Of a DNA stretch of 64,000 bases, positions 44,223-53,827 are shown one piece after another; position 1 is the stretch's first letter; every line of letters begins with the position of its first letter. This DNA comes from Pachyseris speciosa. Taxonomy: Eukaryota; Cnidaria; Anthozoa; Scleractinia; Pachyseridae. Below the pieces are notes generated by a model. The model searched no databases, was not told where the DNA came from, and worked only from the letters and a program-made list of their open reading frames with translations. The DNA lies in the NCBI GenBank assembly GCA_016490735.1, contig JAEMWC010000377.1, forward strand, positions 517,501-581,500, given 5' to 3'. Made by a program: the position numbers and the translations under genes.

Positions 44223-45472
44223 TTACATTGATCTCAGGATTAATTTTCCATCAGTCTTTCTCATCTCAACGTCTTGTTCATAAAGGACTAGTGCATATAC
44301 ACTATAATCTGCGTTTGTTCCAGCACTCAAAGTGTATTTGAAAGTCAGTTTCGTCATCCCATCACGAATATCTTTTTTCTGTTTCGTCAAATCAAAATAG
44401 ATAAAAGGGAATATTGATCCGAAATTACCCCTGTTAAGGAGAGTGGAATCACTGAAATCATTGATTGCTTCAACGTACTTCAAAACATCTCTAAATACCC
44501 TCGATGGTTCAGTTGATGGTTTATAGTGAACCTCCGGATAATCGTCTCCATTGCCAACTTCAAGGTGACAACTCGTCATTGTTCGGTCATTTGCAACTGA
44601 AAATGTGTTATACAAGAATTTATTAGCCGTTTGAGATTCATCATTTGCATCGTTGATTATGAAAACAAATACATGCCTCGGTTTGTTTATTCCCGTTGAA
44701 ATTCTAAAATTAGCCGTCTGCTGTCTCGTTGAGTTACCTCTCTCTACCATCTCTCTCATGTAAGTCCATTTTCTCGTGTCAAGATATTTGCTCATGTATA
44801 ATGACTTTCCCTCTGCATTGAAAACAATACGAGGGACACTTAACTGAAATTTGGTGAGTACAACACGACAATCATCTGCAGCTTGCCAAATTAAATTTGC
44901 GTCACTTTCAAGTGTCAAGTTCAATTCTATTTTTGAATTAGGCAAAAGTTCATTCCAGAGGCTCTTGAAAAATCCATATCTATTCAATGGTATCTCTGCA
45001 TTTACAGTACCAGTACCATTTATCAGTAGTTTACGAGATGCAAATCCTTTGTTATAATTAGCATTATTTGCTCTGTCTTCTGTATTTCTATTTGTGGAAG
45101 CATAACCCTGGGAATACTGAAGCAAGTTTTGATATTCGTCGCTTGGTTAGCATCTCTACATTCATAAACATCAATACCATTCATTTTTACATTTATATTA
45201 TTAATTAAAGATAGAGAGGAATTTACGATGCCATTAGTATCATTAGCGGCCAAATTTCCACCATCTGCAAGCTTCTTTACAATGAAATCAACATTTAAAC
45301 GAGCATTAAACCAATCGAATGGTGTTGTCTCGCCACTGTTGTCAACGACAAAACGATAACCAGTTTTCTTCTGATGAGCATTGTTTGCAACTACAGTATT
45401 TAATGCCGTTTCAAGTTCAAAAACAATATCTTCATATCGTTCAATAAATTTTGAGTCACGATAGTTTGACAT
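44223..45472 (-). pseudogene. viral major capsid protein (double jelly-roll type), frameshifted
   Basis: About 415 residues from ATG at 45472 (a TTG lies two codons earlier). It starts MSNYRDSKFIERYEDIVFELE and has beta-rich segments such as INNINVKMNGIDVYECRDANQ, IPLNRYGFFKSLWNELLPNS, RHVFVFIINDAND and a C-terminal YALVLYEQD. Position and size fit the hexon-like capsid protein of Polinton/adintovirus elements. A one-base frame change near 45125-45135 splits it into 151- and 300-codon frames. Assignment rests on family resemblance and order, since no catalytic motif exists. Confidence 0.75.
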
Positions 45473-45495
45473 ATACAATTAGGTTAGATAAAGTT
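45473..45495 (-). promoter_or_regulatory. viral leader/promoter motif before the major capsid gene
   Basis: Sense TTTATCTAACCTAATTGTAT, then ATG at 45472. Confidence 0.6.
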
Positions 45496-45775
45496 ATTTC
45501 TTTCTTAGTTTTCCACCTGAAATAAGTTGACTGAGTCTTTCATTCACTTCATTTTGTGTTAAAGGTTTAGGTTTTGTCTTTGTTGCTATTGTTGGTTTTG
45601 TCTTTCTCTTGCTTAAAAGTTCAATTATTTTATCACCAGCTTTTTTGCCAGCATAATCACCAATTGTTGTAGCGGTTTTTTCAGCTGCTTTTTTTCCAAC
45701 AGTTTTGATGATGTCAGTCAGGACACCTTCGCCATATTGTTCCTCACTTAATTTTTTATATTCAAATCGTTTCAT
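45494..45775 (-). CDS. small basic viral protein
   Basis: 93 residues. A Gly/Ala/Lys amphipathic segment (TDIIKTVGKKAAEKTATTIG and DYAGKKAGDKIIELL) is followed by a Lys/Thr/Pro linker and a basic C-terminus ending GGKLRKK. The composition recalls small core or cement proteins. It lies between the major and minor capsid genes, which favours a virion role. Function is inferred. Confidence 0.6.
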   Translation of the reverse strand: MKRFEYKKLSEEQYGEGVLTDIIKTVGKKAAEKTATTIGDYAGKKAGDKIIELLSKRKTKPTIATKTKPKPLTQNEVNERLSQLISGGKLRKK

Positions 45776-45796
45776 ATACTATATAATTAGATTGTA
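45776..45796 (-). promoter_or_regulatory. viral leader/promoter motif
   Basis: Sense ACAATCTAATTATATAGTAT, then ATG at 45775. Confidence 0.6.
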
Positions 45797-45797
45797 T

Positions 45798-46584
45798 TTA
45801 TAATTCCGTCCCTCTTAAGAATATCTCAATATACCAATCTATCCCGTTTAAATGAACTGGTGCTCCAGAAGAATCAGTCACGTAAAAATGTATTGAACTG
45901 ATTGTATGGGTTGAAACTGGATTCCATGAAAGAAAACGAGGTTTGTATGTGAAAGGTAAAGATCTAACAAGATCTGTCACTGGAATAACAGCAATAGTAC
46001 TTGTGCTATTGCCGTCAACGATACTGTCAATTACTTTATCACAGTTTATATAAATTTCATCCACTCTACTCGTGATATCGGGAAGATATGAACCGTACTC
46101 TGTTTGTGTAACTAATTTTGACTCAAAACCGATAAGTTTTCTGAATTCAAAATTTCTCAGGTCCACGCGATAGTTTTCATCAAGTTCAATCAAAATACGG
46201 TATGTTGATAAAATGAAGAACAAATTTACACCGTACTTCTTTTTAGCATCATCAGGATTATCAACAACTAAATGTTTATTTTCTCTCATATACTCATGGA
46301 TATAATTATTGATATCATCATATGAATACATTCCATCAACAAAGGTTATTGTACGTTTCCCAGTTTGTACCCTTGTTGTAACTGTATTTTATCTGATTAT
46401 TCCCAAAAGATTGTCTGATATTATACCAACTGTATGTCATATTGATAGTCTTTACAGCGATTTCGTATTTCATATTATTTGATAACTTGAGAGGCTTATT
46501 GAATCTTTTTGTGAAATCGTGACTGTAACTAACACCAATTTTGTCTCTGTTTTTACTATTGAATCGCAATGATATTTCTGTCAT
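45798..46584 (-). pseudogene. viral minor capsid (penton-like) protein, frameshifted
   Basis: About 260 residues. The first frame from ATG 46584 contains ISLRFNSKNRDKIGVSYSHDF and YEIAVKTINMTYSWYNIRQS. After a one-base frame change near 46360 the second frame continues with FVDGMYSYDDINNYIHEYM, TYRILIELDENYRVDL and a C-terminal IHFYVTDSSGAPVHLNGIDW. Size and place next to the major capsid gene fit the single jelly-roll penton protein of Polinton relatives. Confidence 0.75.
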
Positions 46585-46606
46585 ATACTATTAGAGTAGA
46601 TATTTA
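46585..46606 (-). promoter_or_regulatory. viral leader/promoter motif before the minor capsid gene
   Basis: Sense ATCTACTCTAATAGTAT, then ATG at 46584. The motif overlaps the end of the next gene. Confidence 0.55.
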
Positions 46607-46875
46607 GTTATTATTTTATTAAGCTCTTCATTATCGATGATATTCAATCTTTTTAATACGTGCAATATCTTCACAAATTCGTCTCTGACACCAATGCTAT
46701 TATTACCGGCAAAAATAGACCCACCAAGTAACTGAAGTCGTGAAAGTAAGTCTTCTATATTATTATAATAAACAACACCAGCTCCAATTTTCATTCCTTG
46801 CCCTGGCGAAGATTTCAAGGTGTTGTTCAGTTGACTTCGAAGGAATTTCAAAACTGAAAGACTTTCACAGAACAA
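46591..46875 (-). CDS. conserved small viral protein, N-terminus lost
   Basis: The open frame ends ...ELNKIITKYLL at 46591. It has a Gly-rich MKIGAGVVYYNNIEDLLSRL segment and a helical C-terminus. No ATG or leader motif is seen at its start, and sequence beyond about 46830 no longer looks viral. The gene is probably cut by the end of the viral segment. Family function unknown. Confidence 0.5.
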   Translation of the reverse strand: MFCESLSVLKFLRSQLNNTLKSSPGQGMKIGAGVVYYNNIEDLLSRLQLLGGSIFAGNNSIGVRDEFVKILHVLKRLNIIDNEELNKIITKYLL

Positions 46876-47559
46876 TAGTTAAATTTCATGCAGCTGGTTG
46901 GAATATCTGCAGCCTCCGTTACGGAGAAGTCTGGAGGTATCAAACACTGAGGAGCTGTGCAGGATTTATGGTATTGTACAGTGCATATCTGATCTCTCTC
47001 TCGAGTGCAAACTATTGTTATTTATACAATGCAGGCCTTTTTTGACAAGTTTTCCATTTTCACCAACTTTTTTATAGTGTGAAGTGACTGATTACATTCA
47101 ATTTCTGTGCAGGTATATTTGTCAAGTTTTGAACTTTTTAAACTGCATGTATACTTATTTGAACATTGTAGTTGTTTGAGTTAAAATTGTTTCATATAAA
47201 ATTAAGCTTACGTGAAGTTGAAGTTCCTTTTGAATGAACTCCTTGCGAAGCAATGTAATATTTACTTGTTAAAATGTAAATAAAAAAGCCAAGCTTCAGT
47301 GAAAACTGGATCCTTAAATTCATTGGTTACCGTTTTCATAACTTGTCCAACCCCTTTGCTAACACGTCAATAATTCGTGACCCGACTACATGCTACACGT
47401 ACTTTCCGACTGTTTTCCTTGCCTGAGTCCTGTGTGTACATGTATTATGAAGGTTGGAACTTTTTTAAATACGTTTATGACATTCAACACCCAATGAATC
47501 GAAAGTATTTAAAGCCATGTGTAGTGTAGTGAAATGTAGTGTTGTAAATTTTTACGTAC
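46876..47559. other. noncoding sequence right of the viral core
   Basis: A plus-strand frame through 47045 shows FHAAGWNICSLRYGEVWRYQ but no recognisable domain. An AATAAA at about 47277-47282 could be a polyadenylation signal for a plus-strand transcript. Otherwise nothing is seen. Confidence 0.35.
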
Positions 47560-47797
47560 CAAATTCTACCGTCTTGTTTGTTTGTTTTTTTCGAGCTATA
47601 AAATCATTGATCGCGGGTTCTTGAGCATCTTCCTCAAAACGACGCTTCTTTGCTGACTTTTTTGCCTGAGTCATCTTGTTGACGGAAAGTACACTGTTCT
47701 CAACGCTCTTTTTAGAAGCAAACTTCCCCTTTTTATTCCGCAAATAGCCGCATTCAGCTTCAGAAGACAGATTAACTTTTTCATTTGAGGCCGCCAT
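47560..47797 (-). CDS. probable first coding exon of an unrecognised gene
   Basis: ATG at 47797 in a good context (AACAATGG) opens 79 codons rich in Lys, Ser and Asn (beginning MAASNEKVNLSSEAECGYLR), followed by KKSAKKRRFEED, which resembles a nuclear localisation signal. The frame meets a GTACGT splice donor at 47559. No later exon is identified; the downstream side (toward lower coordinates) reaches the viral element. It may belong to a host gene or another transposon interrupted by the viral element. Confidence 0.45.
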
Positions 47798-47920
47798 TGT
47801 TGTTTACAACTCCCACCGCTCGCGCCTCGTAACTTCGCGGGAGGATCGCGCAAGAACACGCACGGGATACATGCATTTGGATCCACTCTTCGCGCGGTCA
47901 AAAAACCGTTTCGAGCCTCC
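47798..47920. other. upstream region of the 47797 exon
   Basis: GC-rich, with GCGCG clusters, ending at the TTAA used by the neighbouring MITE. It may be the promoter of the minus-strand exon. Confidence 0.3.
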
Positions 47921-47924
47921 TTAA

Positions 47925-48581
47925 GGGGGACTAACTTAACTACAGACTTAGCGTTGTTGCCAAGGGATTTTTACGGACTGTATTTGTAAAACACGGTTTT
48001 TCGGTGTTTTTGCAACTATATTGCTGAAACATGCGAAGAGGTGAACATGTAAAATTTATGAATTGTTATTGCGCATGCGCAACTTGCCCCAGGCTCTAAC
48101 CGCACTTTACAGAGAAAAATCCCTAAAACTTGGAGAAAATGGTGTGAAGTTCCGATTTTTTTTGTCAGTCGGAGATATTCCAGCCTTCTTTACAAGCCTA
48201 CGTAAGCAATTGTTGTTAACGTACATAACTGCAATGATAATGACGAAATGGTATGAATTTGCGTGCTTATGGCGTCATAAATCTCACAAAAACGCGAATT
48301 TCCAAAAATCGATACGTAGAGTTTTGCACCTTGGCGATCGTTAACCATTGGCACCATTTTCGATATCCAGAAGTGTACGCCACTCGAGTTTTAGGCCTTT
48401 TTCTGTTCTGGTCACGTGACTTACCAAATATGGTTGTGACTCGAAAATCTTGTAAAACTTTTTGATTGTAAAAACATAGCCAGGCAGCTTGCCTGTGCAA
48501 GTTAGGGTTTCCAAGATATGAGGGTTGGCATCTTTCCATAGCAACAATGTTAGCTAATTTTGTAGTTAAGTTAGTCCCCCC
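47925..48581. mobile_element. TTAA-type MITE
   Basis: Inverted ends GGGGGACTAACTTAACTACA (left) and TGTAGTTAAGTTAGTCCCCC (right) are flanked by TTAA on both sides (47921-47924, 48582-48585). TTAA duplications are usual for Kolobok and piggyBac elements. At 657 bp with no transposase it is non-autonomous. It inserted exactly at the TTAA bordering the Harbinger end. Confidence 0.8.
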
Positions 48582-48943
48582 TTAAGATACGAGGACGCGG
48601 TGGCTTTGGACGCCGCCGGAAGTGATTATCCAACAAACGAGTATTCTGCGCATGTCATTGCCCTCTCGCCACTGCGTCATGTTGACGTTCAGAACGCCAA
48701 AGCGAAGTGTTTCGCGTTGTGCCGAAAACGTGAGTAATAATCTTTTTGTTTTGTAAAGAAATTGACTTCTCAACCCGTGAAAACTCACACACAGCAACTA
48801 GAACAATTTTTGTGCTTGTAAAGAAGTAATAAGCCTCGAAAATGATGCCATGTGTCCTTTTTTATGCAGGTGAAGAAAGACACTGAATTGTTGTTGTGCT
48901 ATCTTGAAATGGCGGACTCTTCTCAGGCAACGAAACCACCCAG

Positions 48944-49443
48944 GTAAACTTGAGTAAGCCAAAAGCCTTGCCTTTCTTCGAAGGGAATAACCGGTTTTTT
49001 GAACACTCACAACATTTTAGCTTTTTCTTGCCTTGTATGAATTTATAGCGTAAATAAAATAAGTTAAGTGTCAAGTTCAGAGTAAACATCAAACGTCAAG
49101 TCTTGAAATGTTGTGTGGGATAACGTCTAAAATCAGTTGCTCGTCGAGATATGTAAACGCGATTAGCTCATTATGAGAGTTGAAATATCCTTTTGCTGCT
49201 TAAATCCGAGGTCTGTAAGCTTTTCAGTGGCTCAGTCGTCTATTCTCCACTTAAAAACACATACGTCAAATATTCGAAATTTGATGAAGGAATGTCCAAA
49301 ATTTTATCGATCGAGACATGCGAAAATCAATAGCTCTTTATGTCTTTAGGTACGAGAAATGACTTTTTATAGAAATTTTACAGGGATGTTAAAGGAAAAT
49401 CGCAAATGACCCAGTTTATAACTTTAGTTATATACTGGATACA
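48944..49443. other. intron sequence before the LINE
   Basis: AT-rich intron of the Myb-like gene with no further features. This part has no counterpart in the left arm. Confidence 0.5.
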
Positions 49444-49544
49444 TGAAGCGAAGAGTGGCGTACGGTCGTACTTTCCTTACTCCGCGATAATTGCTTTAAT
49501 TTCTTAGTGAATCTTGTTTTACACTCAATTTTTGTTATCGCTAT

Positions 49545-50381
49545 TTGCCATTTACGACTCTAACTAAATTAACTATGCCTGAAACTCGTACCACGAAGGC
49601 TGCTAGCACTCAAGGAGCTGATTCCTCGGGATCTGAACTTGTCACAATGGCGACACTGAGGGAGTTGTTGAAAGTGCAAGAAAGAATGTTTAAGAATTTA
49701 TTCGACTCACTGTTGGCCAACGTAAACGCACGGCTAGATTCCGTCATCGGCCAAGTCGCAGAAATCAAAGCTAGACTAGATATTTACGAGAAAGACACTA
49801 GCGACTTGAAGGTGAGCCTCGAGTTCTCCCAGAAAGATATCAAGGACTTGAAACCATGCTCATTCCGACTGCATGAGGTCGAAGAAGAGATTGAAAAGAT
49901 GTGCGGTTCCCTCGATTACCACACTGATAAGATCGAATATCTGGAGAACCAAAGTAGAAGGAGTAATATTCGAATAGACGGCATTCGAGAGGAAGAAGCA
50001 GAAACTTGGGACAACACCGAAACCAAAGTAAAGGAGATACTCAAAGAGAAGCTTAACCTCGATGAAGAACCGGATATCGAGCGGGCTCATCGAGTCGGCA
50101 GAAGAGCAAATGCTACAACTGGCTCCGTAAGACGTCCAAGGACCATCGTTTGTCGCCTCCGCGATTGGAAGCAAAAAGAACAGATCATCAGAAGTGCAAG
50201 GAGAATCAAGCCCCCTGGAATTTTTGTTAATGAAGACCTGGCACAAGAAACCCTTGACAAGAGGGAAGAGCAGCGTCCTAAGTTTGAAGAAGCGAGAAGA
50301 AACGGGAAAATAGCCTATTTCGTTTTAGACCGACTGGTTATTAAAGACAGAATTGAGCGTCCCAGTTACGTAGCTGTGTAG
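49545..50381 (+). CDS. LINE ORF1 RNA-binding protein
   Basis: 278 residues; the likely start is the Met at 49575 (MPETRTTKAA) or 49545. A coiled coil lies at about 50-130, then YLENQSRRSNIRIDGI, IERAHRVGRR and PRTIVCRLRDWKQKEQIIR of the L1-ORF1-type RRM, and a basic C-terminal domain (EEARRNGKIAYFVLDRLVI). It precedes ORF2 by 63 bp. Such proteins bind LINE RNA and act as chaperones. Confidence 0.9.
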   Translation: MPFTTLTKLTMPETRTTKAASTQGADSSGSELVTMATLRELLKVQERMFKNLFDSLLANVNARLDSVIGQVAEIKARLDIYEKDTSDLKVSLEFSQKDIKDLKPCSFRLHEVEEEIEKMCGSLDYHTDKIEYLENQSRRSNIRIDGIREEEAETWDNTETKVKEILKEKLNLDEEPDIERAHRVGRRANATTGSVRRPRTIVCRLRDWKQKEQIIRSARRIKPPGIFVNEDLAQETLDKREEQRPKFEEARRNGKIAYFVLDRLVIKDRIERPSYVAV

Positions 50382-50444
50382 TTTTGTGCTTTAGCTTTCT
50401 ATAATATTTATAGTACGTATTTATATGTTTATTATTTATTAGCC

Positions 50445-53400
50445 ATGGCTTCGATTCCTGATCACACTTTACCTTTTAATGCTTTAGACGATTATAGTTT
50501 TAACCTTGCAATTTACGAACTTCAACATGGCCCGGTCCGTTATGATCCTGACACACTTTCCAGCCTAAATTACGATCCTTTATTTTCAAGTCACAATCTT
50601 TCCCTAACTCGTTCTGACGATATAGATCCTGATGTTAATTTCTGCACAGACGACGTCCATTGTGATTACTACATTGAAGATAAATTTAACGAAATGATGA
50701 GAAATGATAATTTATGTGATGAAGATATTTCGCTTCTACATCTAAATATTCGTAGTCTTCAACGTAATCTAAACAGCCTTTCTATTCTTTTGACATGCTT
50801 GAATATTAAGTTCTCTTTAATTGGCGTTTCTGAGACTTGGCTAAATGATTATTCCCATTCAGTAGACATAGATGGTTTCAATTTTATTCACAAACATCGC
50901 CCAAATAGAACTGGTGGTGGTGTTGGCTTATATATTTCTGACAATCTCGATTTTAAAATTCGCGCTGACTTGAGTTTTGACGATATTGATGTTGCAGAAT
51001 CTTTGTTTATTGAAATATCAAGACCCCATGGGAAAAATATTATTGGTGGTGTTATTTACAGGCCACCTAATCAGAGAGTTGGTGACTTTGTGTCAAAACA
51101 CAATGATCTGTTAGCGAAAATCTCTAGAGAGAACAAAATATGTTTTATTATGGGTGATTTCAATTTGAATTTAATTAACTTTCAACATCACCAAAACACT
51201 GGCGAATTCCTTGATGGATTGCACTCGTATATGTTTTTTCCCATGATAACACGTCCCACCCGAATAACTTCTCACACCGCAACATTGCTAGATAACATTT
51301 TCGCAAACACATTTTTTGATCACTCGAGAAGTGGTTTATTGATTACTGATATCTCTGATCACTTACCTGTTTTTTCGATTCATTCAAATAATGACTCTTC
51401 CAACAGCCACGCTCATGACCCAGTGGTCATTCGAGACAATAATAAAGAAAACTTAGCGAGTTTTCTCGAAACGCTAAAACAAATTACCTGGTCCTCCCTT
51501 GATGGTTATCATGACCCCAAAAACGCGTATAATAACTTTATAAAGAAGTATTCTGAAAGTTATAATGTGTGCTTCCCTGTAAAAAAATTAACCAGAAAAC
51601 AGTGCCGTTTAAATAAACCGTGGCTATCCAATGCGCTTATTAAGTGTATTAGGAAGAAAAATAGGCTTTATAAAAAATATCTGCGAAATCCAACAATGGA
51701 TCGTCAATCAGTTTACAAAAGTTATAAAAACAAATTAAATCATTCTCTGCGGACAGCAAAACGTCTTTACTACGAGAAGAAATTGAATAACGTTAAATCT
51801 AATACCCGTGCTACTTGGAAAGTTTTAAATGAAATTCTAAACAGAAGCAAAAGAAATTCCAATAGATGCTCAACATTTAAAGCTGATAATCGTGAAGTTA
51901 CTGATCCTGTCGAAATTGCCAACAAGTTTTGTAGTTATTTTTCAAGCATCGGTCCTAATTTAGCTAGGGGTATACAGTCGTCAGCTTCACACCGTTGTTT
52001 TCTTAATGGTTCCTTTACACAGTCAATATTCTTCAACCCTACAACTCAAGATGAGATCACTGAGATTGCGAAAACTTTTCTTCCAGGCAAAGCAGCTGGC
52101 TACGACCAGATTCCAATGACAGTCATTAAGGAGTCCATTCTACTTGTTTCTGAACCACTCACCCATATCATAAACTTGTCAATCCAGCATGGTATTGTTC
52201 CCGATGAAATGAAAATCGCTCGCGTGATACCTATTTTTAAATCTGATGATCAGTCGCTTTTCACCAACTACCGACCTATCTCGGTGCTTCCCAGCTTTTC
52301 AAAATTCTTTGAAAGAGTTATCTACAATCGTTTAATGCAATATCTGATGAACTTCAACATCCTCTGTAGTAACCAATACGGCTTCAGGAAAAATCATTCC
52401 ACTGCACTCGCGCTAATCGACTTGCATGATAAGATCTCCACTGCCTTTGACCGAGGTGAATTTTCCGTAGGTATTTTTCTTGACCTCTCAAAAGCCTTTG
52501 ACACTGTAAATCATATCATCCTTTTTGATAAACTCGAACATTACGGTATTCGTGGCTTAGCGCTGGACTGGATAAGAAGTTACTTTTCAAACAGAAAGCA
52601 ATATGTTGAATATAATGGCCACCGTTCGTTAAGAAATGAAATCTCTTGTGGGGTCCCTCAGGGTTCCATCCTCGGACCACTATTTTTCTTACTGTACATT
52701 AACGACATCAACAATGCTTCTAATCTATTAAATCTGATATTGTTCGCTGACGATACCAATGTATTCATGTCACATAAAGATCTGAACTATCTCTCAGATA
52801 TGTTAAACTTGGAGATGGACAAACTGTCAATCTGGTTTAAAGCAAACAAGCTTTCTCTAAATCTTAAAAAGACTAAATTTATGGTCTTTAAACCAAGACA
52901 AAAGCGTTCAATTTGTAATATTCAAATAAGTATAGATAATCAAAATATTGTTAAAGTAAAGGAGACAAATTTTCTAGGCGTAATTTTGGATGAAAACCTA
53001 AATTGGAAGTCGGAAATATCTCACGTTGCAAGTAAAGTTGCGAAGTCAGTCGGTATAATATCTAGATGCAGCTTCTTTCTTCCTAAATCGTCTTTACGTA
53101 TGCTCTACTATTCCTTAATTTATCCTTATTTTCACTACTGCAATATCGTTTGGGCTTCGACCTATAAAACTAATCTCCGCCGCCTTGTTATCCTGCAAAA
53201 GCGCATTATTAGAATTATTAATAAATCACATTTTAATGCTCATACTGACCCCATCTTTAAGGACCTCGGTATACTAAAATTTAATGATATCCATTTGCTT
53301 CAACTGGGCCAATTTATGTATTCTTGCAAAAATTCATTCTTACCTCCAAAGTTTAATAACAATTTCTCTCAAAGCAATCAATTCCACTCTTACAATACAA

Positions 53401-53582
53401 GAAATTCCCAGGCCTACCGTCTACCGTTTTGTCGTACAAACACGAAAAAGTTCTCGCCCTTTTTTCAAGGGCCTAAGTTTTTTAATTCACTTGACAACAA
53501 GATCATCAACTCTCAATCCCTCTCCTCTTTTAAGAAAAAACTGAAGATTAAATTATTGAGTAAGTATGAAAACAGTTTATAA
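50445..53582 (+). CDS. LINE ORF2: AP endonuclease and reverse transcriptase
   Basis: 1045 residues, uninterrupted. After an N-terminal extension of about 90 residues comes the endonuclease (LHLNIRSLQRN, GVSETWLND, FIMGDFNLNLINF, DISDHLPVF). The reverse transcriptase follows (NYRPISVLPSF, YGFRKNHSTA, FLDLSKAFDTVN, SCGVPQGSILGP, LFADDTNVF with the catalytic Asp pair), then a thumb and a C-terminal YNTRNSQAYRLP block. It nicks DNA and primes reverse transcription there. All catalytic residues are present. Confidence 0.95.
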   Translation: MASIPDHTLPFNALDDYSFNLAIYELQHGPVRYDPDTLSSLNYDPLFSSHNLSLTRSDDIDPDVNFCTDDVHCDYYIEDKFNEMMRNDNLCDEDISLLHLNIRSLQRNLNSLSILLTCLNIKFSLIGVSETWLNDYSHSVDIDGFNFIHKHRPNRTGGGVGLYISDNLDFKIRADLSFDDIDVAESLFIEISRPHGKNIIGGVIYRPPNQRVGDFVSKHNDLLAKISRENKICFIMGDFNLNLINFQHHQNTGEFLDGLHSYMFFPMITRPTRITSHTATLLDNIFANTFFDHSRSGLLITDISDHLPVFSIHSNNDSSNSHAHDPVVIRDNNKENLASFLETLKQITWSSLDGYHDPKNAYNNFIKKYSESYNVCFPVKKLTRKQCRLNKPWLSNALIKCIRKKNRLYKKYLRNPTMDRQSVYKSYKNKLNHSLRTAKRLYYEKKLNNVKSNTRATWKVLNEILNRSKRNSNRCSTFKADNREVTDPVEIANKFCSYFSSIGPNLARGIQSSASHRCFLNGSFTQSIFFNPTTQDEITEIAKTFLPGKAAGYDQIPMTVIKESILLVSEPLTHIINLSIQHGIVPDEMKIARVIPIFKSDDQSLFTNYRPISVLPSFSKFFERVIYNRLMQYLMNFNILCSNQYGFRKNHSTALALIDLHDKISTAFDRGEFSVGIFLDLSKAFDTVNHIILFDKLEHYGIRGLALDWIRSYFSNRKQYVEYNGHRSLRNEISCGVPQGSILGPLFFLLYINDINNASNLLNLILFADDTNVFMSHKDLNYLSDMLNLEMDKLSIWFKANKLSLNLKKTKFMVFKPRQKRSICNIQISIDNQNIVKVKETNFLGVILDENLNWKSEISHVASKVAKSVGIISRCSFFLPKSSLRMLYYSLIYPYFHYCNIVWASTYKTNLRRLVILQKRIIRIINKSHFNAHTDPIFKDLGILKFNDIHLLQLGQFMYSCKNSFLPPKFNNNFSQSNQFHSYNTRNSQAYRLPFCRTNTKKFSPFFQGPKFFNSLDNKIINSQSLSSFKKKLKIKLLSKYENSL

Positions 53583-53784
53583 ATCTTTCCATCTTCGACT
53601 TTTCGCCTTCTTTTCTTCAATTGATGTGAAACAGCTCTAGCTCATAGTTCGAGGAGGCCTAACCTCTCATAAGCTCCTATAGTTTCTGTTAGGTCTCCTC
53701 GCCACCTCTTTTTTTTTTCTCTCTTCTTTTCCTATATTTTTGTAATTAGTGTGGCAAATAAAATGAATAAATGAATAAATGAAA

Positions 53785-53827
53785 ATTACATTACAGCAAC
53801 TGATAATGTTTATTTGTTAAATTGTAG
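53785..53827. other. intron end after the LINE
   Basis: The last 43 bases of the Myb intron, ending in a T-rich tract and TTGTAG acceptor. Confidence 0.6.

Larger units (their letters stand above)
28542..46860. mobile_element. Polinton/adintovirus-like viral element, decayed, split by a MULE
   Basis: Genes recognised in order: PolB (plus), BRO/nuclease, integrase, PLA2 protein, small paralogues, adenain-type protease, membrane-active protein, acidic protein, major capsid, small basic protein, minor capsid and a conserved small protein (all minus). This gene set is that of Polintons and their adintovirus relatives: an integrating DNA virus with a protein-primed polymerase and adenovirus-like capsid. 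The left end is cut by the arm at PolB. The right end is lost near 46830-46875. No packaging ATPase, PolB N-terminus or terminal repeats are seen. A MULE occupies 31564-41113. Confidence 0.88.
49444..53784 (+). mobile_element. L2/CR1-type LINE, right copy, coding-intact
   Basis: About 4.3 kb with a short 5' UTR, ORF1 and a 1045-codon ORF2, ending in AATAAA-rich sequence with TGAATAAA repeats (53761-53785) and no poly-A tail, as usual for this clade. Both frames are open, so this copy could be active or very young. No clear target duplication. Confidence 0.92.
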
